Source of the DNA: Bacillota bacterium
GTDB lineage: Bacteria > Bacillota_I > Bacilli_A > RF39 > UBA660
Assembly: GCA_023430885.1 (NCBI GenBank)
Contig: JAEYYH010000026.1
Location: forward strand, 109,092 to 173,091
Length of the DNA: 64,000 bases
Direction of reading: 5' to 3'
This document shows, piece after piece, positions 51,917-62,100 of the stretch; position 1 is the first letter of the stretch; the number at the start of each line of letters is the position of its first letter. Under the pieces are notes generated by a model. It was not told the origin of the DNA. It searched no databases and saw nothing but the letters and a program-made list of their open reading frames with translations. Both the position numbers and the translations under genes were made by a program.

Positions 51917-52990
51917 ATGAAAAAAATAATTTTATGTTTACTAACAGTTTTAGGACTATTTGCTATTAATACTAATGTTCAAGCTAAAGAGTCTTTTTAT
52001 CAAGTCGATGATAACTTAAGTGTTGAAGGAAAGTTTGATGGTACTATATTCTTTGGCGGCGATAAAGTTTTTACCAATTCACAGATAAAAGGAGTAGCTT
52101 TTGTAGCTGGAAATAATGTGGAAGTTAGTGGTGAAACAGAGTACGGTTTTATGGCAGGAAATAGCCTTAAAATAACAAGCAAAGTAAATAATGATTTATT
52201 TGCTGCTGGCTCTAATATAACTATTAATGATAAAGCTTCTATTGAAAGAGATGCTTATCTTGCTGCATCTACTATAAGCATAAGTGATGCAACAGTGGGC
52301 AGAGATATAAAAATGTCTGCTGCAACAGTTACTCTTAGCGATGTAACAATAAAAGGTGACGTATATATATCAGCAACTACTATTAATTTAGAAGATAATG
52401 TTGTTATAGAAGGAACACTTTCTTATAATGAAACAGCTGTAATCAATGGTATAAAAGATAATTCTATAGCAAAAGTTGATACTTATGAAGTTGAAAATAC
52501 TGAGGCAGCAACTTTAGCGTCTAATATTAAAGGTAAACTATTTAGCATAGTATCAGGATTTATTATACTTTTAATTATGTATTTAGCTTTCCCAAAATTA
52601 TTTAAGAAAATTGATGAAAAAATTGAAGATAATAAAGTGTCTAACTATTTTTCAAAAATTGGTATTGGTTTTATAGGATTAATTATGATTCCAATAATTT
52701 CTATAATTAGTATATGTACAATAATAGGTATGCCTATAGGTTTTGTTTTACTTGCATCTTATGCTATGTCTTTATATTTTGGAACACTTGTAACAGCATA
52801 TGTAGTAGGTAATAAACTATATACTTTAGGGTTAAAGAAAGAATATAATTTTTATACTGTATCTTTCTTTGGATTGATAGTAATGAGTGTATTAGGATTA
52901 ATTCCATTTGTATCAGGTATTGTAGGTTTCTTTGGTCTACTATTTGGACTTGGAATGATTATATGCTTATTTATTAGAGATAAAAAATAA
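51917..52990 (+). CDS. Bactofilin-like beta-helix membrane protein
   Basis: 357 residues. Signal peptide (MKKIILCLLTVLGLFAINTNVQA), then ~150 residues of short beta-helix rungs (VEVSGETEYGFMAGNSLKI, SIERDAYLAASTISISDATVGRDI) like polymer-forming bactofilin domains but exported, then four membrane helices (~210-345). Such exported bactofilin-like/TM proteins are known from sequence only. GTGGAGG ribosome site. Lies upstream of the giant adhesin but is separated by terminators. Confidence 0.75.
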   Translation: MKKIILCLLTVLGLFAINTNVQAKESFYQVDDNLSVEGKFDGTIFFGGDKVFTNSQIKGVAFVAGNNVEVSGETEYGFMAGNSLKITSKVNNDLFAAGSNITINDKASIERDAYLAASTISISDATVGRDIKMSAATVTLSDVTIKGDVYISATTINLEDNVVIEGTLSYNETAVINGIKDNSIAKVDTYEVENTEAATLASNIKGKLFSIVSGFIILLIMYLAFPKLFKKIDEKIEDNKVSNYFSKIGIGFIGLIMIPIISIISICTIIGMPIGFVLLASYAMSLYFGTLVTAYVVGNKLYTLGLKKEYNFYTVSFFGLIVMSVLGLIPFVSGIVGFFGLLFGLGMIICLFIRDKK

Positions 52991-52994
52991 AACA

Positions 52995-53022
52995 AAAAGC
53001 TATCATTTAATGATAGCTTTTC
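52995..53022 (+). terminator. Intrinsic terminator
   Basis: AAAAGCTATCA / TGATAGCTTTT stem with TTTAA loop just after the stop codon. Confidence 0.85.
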
Positions 53023-53050
53023 TTGTTTTTGCTAACTTTTTATAAGTTCA

Positions 53051-53089
53051 AAAAAATGATAAAAATAATCTTTTTTTGTCATTTTTTTT
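53051..53089 (+). terminator. Possible second A/T-rich terminator hairpin
   Basis: AAAAAATGA / TCATTTTTT arms with an inner A5/T5 pairing and a T-run; low GC makes it less certain. Confidence 0.45.
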
Positions 53090-53112
53090 GGGTCTATAAG
53101 TCAGCAATAACA

Positions 53113-53142
53113 TTGACTTTTTGCGCTCAAAAATGGTATAAT
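53113..53142 (+). promoter_or_regulatory. SigA promoter of the giant adhesin gene
   Basis: TTGACT at 53113-53118 and TATAAT at 53137-53142, spacer 18; ATG follows 37 bases later. Confidence 0.7.
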
Positions 53143-53178
53143 TTATAGACAACATAGGAAAGTTAGGAGTACGGTATT

Positions 53179-56100
53179 ATGAGCATTTCGAGAAAAAACA
53201 TTAAGGGGTTTACATTAATAGAATTGCTAGCAATACTGATATTATTAGGCATACTTCTTTTAATAGCTTTCCCAATAGTTAATAGCTTTGTAAAAGAAGC
53301 AAAAGAAAAGGTTTGTAAATTAGATGCTAAAATGATGGAAAAAGCAGCGTCAAATTATATAGATTCTAATTTTATTAATATTAAGTATGGGGAAAAGAAA
53401 ATAGTTACTTTAAAAGAACTTCAAAATAGTGGCTTTATATCTGCAATGTATTCACCATACGCAAAAAAAACAGCGTGTACTGGTTATGTAGTAGTTACTA
53501 ATACTGGAGAAGTTAATGACTATTATTCTTTTCAAAGTGAATTAAAATGTAGTGATTCATGTACTACTGCCAATTATGATATTGCTTATGATGATACCGG
53601 TTCAACTGGACCTAATGAAAATCATCAAGAAACATCTGTTGATGATATTAAAGACGATATGGCTGTTAAAAATAATGATTGGTATTATGAAGGCGCTAAT
53701 CCAAAAAATTGGGTATTATTTGGAAGAAGCGATGTTACAAATAGTTCTAGCGCTATTTTATGGCGTATTGTAAAAATAGATGATACTGGAATAAAAATGG
53801 TTTATGAAGGTAATAGAAATGGTGAAAAAAATCCACTTGAAGACGGAAGAGCCTTAATAGATGGAACAATGGGTATTGCTTGGAATAGTAGTGGAATAAA
53901 TAAATGGGATGAAACGACAAGCCTTGTTGGAAAACTTGATAGCTTTCTATCTAGAATAAATGTAATTAACGTAAACAATTATATTGAAAAAACAGCATGG
54001 AAAATAGGTGGTGTTCCATATCAAAATCCCACTTTACTTAGAACTTTTGTTGAATATCAAGCTATAGACAGTGTTAATACTGGTGGTAATTTCTTTGGTT
54101 ATACAAAGTATAAAAAAGCAATTGGAACAATAAATGCAGTCGACTTTTTATATACAAGTGATAATAAAAGTTGTAGTTCAAGTTATTTAGAAACAGGAAG
54201 CACTAATGAATGTGCTTACAATCCCGATAATGGTAATATAAATAATTTTCTTCAAAAAAATAAATATATGTATTGGACATTAAATGCTAGAAGTGATAGT
54301 AAGAATATGGTTTGGGACATAACTAATTCTGGTCTATTAGGAAGTACAATGTCAAATTTAACTGCTACATCAGTAAGACCTGTATTAAATATTAAACTAT
54401 CTACAAAATTTATTTCAGGAGATGGAAGTATAACAGATCCATATATTCTTGAAGAATATATGCTTAATGTAACTAAGGCTCCAGAAATAGCTATAGTTGG
54501 AGATAATCCAAAATATGTATATCAGGGAGATACATATTCTGATGCAGGAGCAACTGCCGTTGATGAAACTGATGGTGACTTAAGCAGTTCAATTTCAACA
54601 ACATCTAACGTAGACACATCAAAATTGGGCACATATGAAGTTACTTATAATGTAACAGATAGTGACGGTAATAAAGCTATACCCCAAGTTAGGAAAGTAG
54701 TAGTAATAAAAAAAGATGCTCCAATAATAACTTTAAACGGAAGTAATCCAACATATGTTATCATAAATTCTGCATATTCTGAATTAGGAGCAACCGCAAA
54801 GGATCCAAATTATGGCGATTTGAGTAGCGATATAATCATAAGTGGAAATGTCGATACATCTACACTAGGATCTTACTATATTAAATATAATGTTAAAAAT
54901 AAAGATGGAGTTTCAGCTCCAGAAGTAGAGAGAACTGTTATAGTCAAGGCATCTGTTCCTAAAATAACTTTAAACGGAAATCAATTAACTTTAGTAGATA
55001 TAGGGACAAATTATGTAGAAGAAGGTGCTACAGCTACTGACGATGCATTTGGAGATATTTCTTACAAAATTGAAAAAAGCATTCAAAAATACGATAAGGA
55101 AGATGAAAAATGGATAGATGTAGCTAGTATAGATACATCTGAGTTAGATACATATAAAATCAAATATTCCGTAACAAATGATTTTGGTTCAAATGCTTAT
55201 ACATATAGAACTGTAAAAATCGTTGGAGTTGACGGGCCAATAATTACATTTGATAAAGATGGCAACGATACATCACAAAAGACATATAGCACTGTAATAA
55301 GTATTTATAAAAATAAACATGATATAGATGTAAAAACTCAAAAATATATTTTGTTAAATACTAAACAAAATCTAAATTTTAAAACACCAGAAGAATTAGA
55401 TAAAATATTTAAAAATACTTATAGTAATAATAGTACTTTAAATATATATAGTGGAACAGGTTACTATTATTTCTATGCTACGGCTAAGGATATATACAAA
55501 GATACAACTTATAAAAAATCTAAAACTTTTAAAATAGATAATTCTAAACCGGTAGTAAGATTAAATGCAGGTGCCAATAGAATTCTAATTGGAAAAACTT
55601 ATATCGATCCTGGTGCTACAGCTTATGATGAATACTTTGACGGGAATCTAACAAATAAAATTCAGGTTGAAAACAAAGTTAATACAACTAATGCCGGTAT
55701 TTATAATATTACATATACTGCAACAGACAGTGCTGGCAATGTTGGAACTGCTACAAGAAAAGTTGAAGTTTATACTCCAACACCAAAAATATCTTTGCTT
55801 GGTGGCAGCAGTATAAGAATAAGATATGGTCTAGAATTTGTCGAACCCGGATATACTGCCACTGATGAAGTTGATGGTGATATAACAGATAAAGTTAAAG
55901 TAACTGGCAGTGTCAATACTTCAAAAGAAGGGATTTATTCTCTTACTTATACTGTTACTAATTCTTCAGGTATAGAAGCAAAAGTAGTCAGAAATGTTGA
56001 AGTGTATGTTCCAAGTCCAAAAATAACAATAATAGGTTCAAATCCATACAAGTTATTAATTGATAGCGTGTATAGTGATGAAGGTGCAACTGCAACAGAT

Positions 56101-59100
56101 GAAATTGATGGCGACATAACTAATAAAATTTCCATAGTTTCTAATGTTGATACAACAAAAGAAGGAAAATATAAAGTTACCTATAGTGTAACTAATAGTT
56201 TAGGAAAAACTACTACATTAGACAGAGTTGTTGATGTTTATATACCATTACCAGTTATAACAATTTTAGGAGAAAATCCAATAATTTTATACAAAGGACA
56301 ACAATATACAGATTTAGGAGCAACTGCAACTGATGAAATTGATGGCGATGTGAGTGATTCCATTACATTTACTAGCAATATTGATGTAAATAAAGAGGGA
56401 ACCTACAAAGTAACATATAAAGCTACTAATAGTAGGGGAAAAGAGGCAACTGCTGATAGAAATGTAATAGTGAGAAAATCAATTACAAAAATTGAATTAA
56501 TCGGTGGAGCAGCAGTTACAATCTTAAGAGGAACACCATATACAGAAGCAGGATTTACAGCTACAGATGAAGTTGATGGTGACGTTACAAGCAAAGTCGT
56601 AGTTGACCTAGGGAACCTTAATGTAAATGTAGCAGGAAACTATACAATCAAATATAGTTATACTAATAGTGGCGGAGATATTACGACAGTAGTACGTCAA
56701 GTTAAAGTTAGAAAGCCAGAATTAATTATAAAAGTTAAAGGTGAAGAATCTGTTACAATTCTAAGGGGAACGTCTTACACAGATTTAGGCGCAACAGCTA
56801 TCGATGAAATAGATGGTGATATAAGTGATAACATTACTATCAATCTAAATAATTTCAATCCTAATTTAGCGGGAACTTATAAAATTATATATAGTATTAC
56901 AAATAGTGGTGGAGATAGAGCAACGGCAGAAAGAACTGTTATAGTACGTAAACCATTATTGACAATAAATATTTTAGGAGATAGTTCTTATGAAATGATT
57001 AGAGGGCAAACATATACTGATCAAGGCGCAATAGCTACCGATGAAATAGACGGTGATATAAGTGATAACATTACTATAGATTTAGGAAATTTTAATCCTA
57101 ATATAGTAGGAACTTATAAAATTAAGTATAGTATTACAAACAGTGGTGGCGATACTGAAACAGCAGAAAGAACTGTTGTAGTACGTAAACCAAACTTAAT
57201 AGTAACATTAACTGGTAGCAAAACAATTCAAGTATTAAGAGGCGATGTTTATAGAGATTTAGGTGCAACAGCTACCGATGAAATAGACGGAGATATAACT
57301 AATCGTATAACAATTGAATTAGGTGGACTTAATACAAACCAAAATGGTAATTATACAATCACTTATAGAGTAAAAAATAGTGGTGGAGATGAAGCCACAG
57401 CAACTAGAACAGTAGTTGTAAAAGATCCTAAAATAGAACTTACTCTTTTAGGAGATGATCCAGTAGAATTACCAATTGGTTCACAGTATGTAGATGCTGG
57501 TTATAAAGCTTCTGATGAGCTTTTAGGCGATGTTACAGATAAAGTAACACTAACTACTAATTTAAATCCAAACGTTCTTGGAAACTATACTGTAACTTAT
57601 AGTGTAACAAGTAGCGATATAACAGTCACAAAAACAAGACAAGTAAATGTTATAGCTTTACCAGGACCATATATTACATTTAACAAGAATGGTAATAGCG
57701 TATATGCAAAAGATTATACAACTATAGTAACTGTAACAAAAAATCAATATGATGTAGATAATAATTCGTTATATTATCAGTGGACTAAAACACTTACGAA
57801 GCCTACTGAAGATAGTTTTCAAACAAAATTTACTAGTGGTGATAGTATATCAACACCAAGTGGTGGAACAGGGAAATATTATTTATGGATAATAGCTAAA
57901 GATACTTATGGTAATGTATCTGAATTAGCTAGCAATGGTTTCAATGTTGATAATATTGCTCCAGTACTTATTCTAAAAGGAGATACAGTAAAGGAACAAC
58001 CTGTAGATGGTGTATATAAAGACCCAGGAGTAACTGTAATAGAAAATGACAGTGGTCTTAATGAAAATGGCGTTGTAATTACTAGCAATATCGTTTCTGG
58101 AATAATAGGTAAATACACAGTTGTATATAATGCTACAGATAAGGCAGGAAACAAAGCTGAAACAATTACCAGAACAGTATCAGTAATAGAAGCCAGCCTA
58201 AAGGATTCACCTGATGATGAAAATTATCAGAAAAAATATGATGCTTCTTATTTTGTTAGTGCAAATCCGAATAACTGGGTAGTATTTGGAAATGCGGCCG
58301 AAAATGAGTATGATTATATACCTATTTACTGGCGTATAATAAAAGCTGATGATATGGGTATTAAAATAATATATGAAGGTACATTGAATTCTGATAAAAC
58401 AAGTATAAAAGAAAATGGTACGATAGGTTCATATGTATTTGATACAGTTAATAATAACTGGAATAGACCAGCTGACATAAAAGGAACTTTATATGATTTC
58501 TATGCTAATTTAAAAGATGATGATAAGGAAAATCTAGTTTATCCAATAAATTGGTGTGTTGGAAAAACAAATAGTCCATATAATATAGAAAATTTCAAAA
58601 ATAGTGAGTGTTCCACTTTAGGCACAGAAAAAAGTGCAATAGGTTTAGCAAGTGGCATGGATTATTTACTTACAACAACCTCAGCATGTGGTGGATACAA
58701 TCAGGGATCATGTGGAATCGACAATTTCTTACATAAAGAATATAGTTATTACACAATAAGTAGTGATTCTAGTAGTATGGAATCTGTATTTACAGCAAAT
58801 AGTAATGGTGGTTTAACAAGAACTAATATTACTTATAAAAATGAAATAAGGCCTGTACTAAACTTAAGGCCAGATGTATTAATTCTTGGTGGTGAAGGTA
58901 CGTTAGAAGAACCTTACAAACTTAATACTAGAAAAGCAACAATCGATAATGATCCACCAAAAATAGCATTTAGCCCTCAAACAGCAGATGGACAGATAAA
59001 AGATAATAGTATTGAAGTAGTAGTAACTGATGATTTATCAGGAGTTAATAATTCAAGTTTAAAATACTTATGGACAACATCAAATTCTCAACCATTAGAG

Positions 59101-62100
59101 AGTGCTATAACAAACAGTTTCACAAATGGTGATAGAATTGCTGTTCCTGGTGATACAAACATTTATTACTTATGGGTTTTGGCAGAAGATAATAAAGGAA
59201 ATAAGATTATTTCTAAAGGAGGACCTTATCTATTAGATAATACTCCACCAGTAATCACCTTAAATGGAAAAGATGTAGTAAGAGTAATGCAAAATACAAC
59301 TTACAAGGATTTAGGGGTAACAATTTCGGATAATATAACAAAGACAGAAAACTTGAAATTAAAAGTATTAACTGACTTAGATATTACCAAACTAGGAAAG
59401 TATACTATTTCGTATGTAGTCGAGGACGAGGCAGGCAATAAATCACCAACTATAGTTAGACAGGTTATTGTTGGAGAATATTATCCAGTTCCAGATGGAT
59501 GGATACCTGTTTCAACACCAGAAGATTTAAATGATATGAGATTGGACTTAACTGGTAAATATTTTGTAGTAAAAGATATTGATTTAGCAAATACTGAATA
59601 TGCTAATTGGACACCAATAGATAATTTTGCTGGTTCTTTAGATGGAAATGGTCATAAGATATTCGGATTGAATGTAAACATGAGTTCAAATAATGTAGGG
59701 TTATTTAGTAATATTAATAGTAGTAATGTTGAACTTAAAAATTTAGAATTATATAATGTTAAAATAAAAGGTAACGATTATACAGGAGCTCTTGTCGGAA
59801 ATTTGAATGGTTCAAATATAAAGGTTTCTGCAATTAAAGTTAGTGGTACAATAAATGGTAACAGCTATGTAGGCGCTTTAATAGGAAACGTTCAAAATAC
59901 AACTATAGATTACTGCGTAAGTTCAGCAAGCATTTCAGCTAGTGGTAACTATGTTGGAGGAATAATTGGAGTAGCAACAAATTCAAATATAAACATGTGT
60001 TATTCAACTGGCGATGTTAAAGGAAATGTTTATGTTGGTGGATTAGTAGGCTATGCTCAAAACGGAACTGTAGTGACTAAATCATTTGCCAGCGGAAATG
60101 TTGAATCCACGAGTACTTCTTCCTCTTATGTAGGAGGTTTATTAGGACGTTCAAATGGTACAGTATCTAATGTTTATGCGCTTGGAAGTATAACAGCAAA
60201 AACTAATTCTTATGTAGGTGGATTAATTGGTTATAATTATGGCACAGTAGCCAATGCCTATAGTATAGGTACAATAACAGGTGTTAGTGTATCTGGAAGT
60301 GTAGGACCAATAATGGGTTATAGTAGGACTACACCAAGTGGTATGTACTGGGTAGTACAAACAAGTGGAATATATTCAAGTAATGTATCTGCTACAAAGA
60401 TTTCTGTTTTAGCCGATGCTACCAAAGTATCTACATATACATCATTTGATTTTACAAATACATGGGACATAATTGCAGGAGAGACAACACCATATATAAA
60501 GGGAATGTTGTTGACAGAAAAAAATTATGTTAATTCAATGGTTCCATATAAATGGGATGGTAGTGGGTCAAAAGACGATCCATATTTAATAAAATCACCA
60601 AAAGATTTACATTCAGTAAGGCTTGTACCAAATGCGTATTATAAATTAGCCAACGATATAGATTTAACTGGAACTGATTATTCTCAATGGTTATCAATCG
60701 AAAACTTCGCTGGTGGTCTTGATGGTAACGGTCATAAAATAATAGGTTTAAATATTTCTGGAAGTTCAGATAATGTCGGTCTATTTAATGCAATTTCTTT
60801 TAGCGAAGTTGAAATTAAAAATCTAGAACTTTACAATGTGAATATAACGGGAAATTCAAACGTTGGAGCATTAATAGGAAGTGTCACAGTTCCAGGAATA
60901 AAAGTAACTGCGGTTAAAATAAGTGGAAGTGTTAAAGGCACTACTAATATAGGCTCTTTAATAGGAAATGATCAAGGTTCAAATATAACAATGTGTATAG
61001 GCTCTGCAAATGTTACAAGTACTGGTAATGATGCAGGTGGACTAGTAGGTATTTCTACAAACACAAATATAAACATGAGTTATGCAACAGGTGATGTTAA
61101 AGGAAGTGTTTATGTTGGTGGATTAGTAGGTTATGCTCAAAATGGAACCGTAGTAACAAAATCATTTGCAAGCGGAAATGTTGAATCTACAAGTACTTCT
61201 TCCTCATATGTGGGAGGTTTATTAGGACGTTCAAATGGAGCGATATCTAATGTTTACGCACTAGGAAATATAACAGCAAAAACTAATTCTTATGTAGGTG
61301 GATTAATTGGTTATAATTATGGTACAGTAGCAAATGCCTATAGTATAGGTAAAATAACAGGTGTAAGTGTATCTGGAAATACTGGACCAATAATGGGCTA
61401 TAGTAGGACAACCCCAAGTGGTATTTACTGGGTAGTCCAAACAAGTGGCATATATTCAAGTAATATAGCGGCAACAAAAATTTCTATCTTAGCTGATGCA
61501 ACTAAAGCTGCGACATATACATCATTTGATTTTACAAATACATGGGATATAATTGCAGGAGAGACAACGCCATACATAAAAGGTATGATGTTAACTGATA
61601 AAAATTATGTTAATTCAATGGTTCCATATAAATGGGATGGTAGTGGTTCAGAAATCAATCCATATTTAATAAAAACACCACAAGATTTGGATGCTATAAG
61701 ATTAGTGCCAAATGCATATTTCAAGTTAAATAATGACATAGATTTAGCTGGAACAAATTATGCAAGTTGGGTTCCAATAGACAATTTTGCTGGAGGTCTT
61801 GATGGAGCTGGACATAAAATTATGGGATTAAACATCTCTGGAATGGATAATGTTGGATTATTTAGTATTATTTCATATGCCAACGTTCAATTAAAGAATA
61901 TTGAATTATACAATGTTAATATATCTGGTAAAAACAACGTTGGAGCGCTAATTGGAAGTACAGTTCCTGGCTCTAGTTCAAAGATAAGTGCAATTAAAGT
62001 TAGTGGAACTGTAACTGGTACAAGTGGTGTAGGTAGTCTGGTAGGAAATGATCAGGGATCTAATATAAATATGTGTATAGGTGCAGCTAAAATAACAAGC

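Noticed and set aside
53552..53773. Plus-strand 73-codon frame inside the giant adhesin
   Set aside because: Out of frame with a strong, continuous coding region and rich in Met/Ile/Leu as expected of a shadow; no ribosome site.
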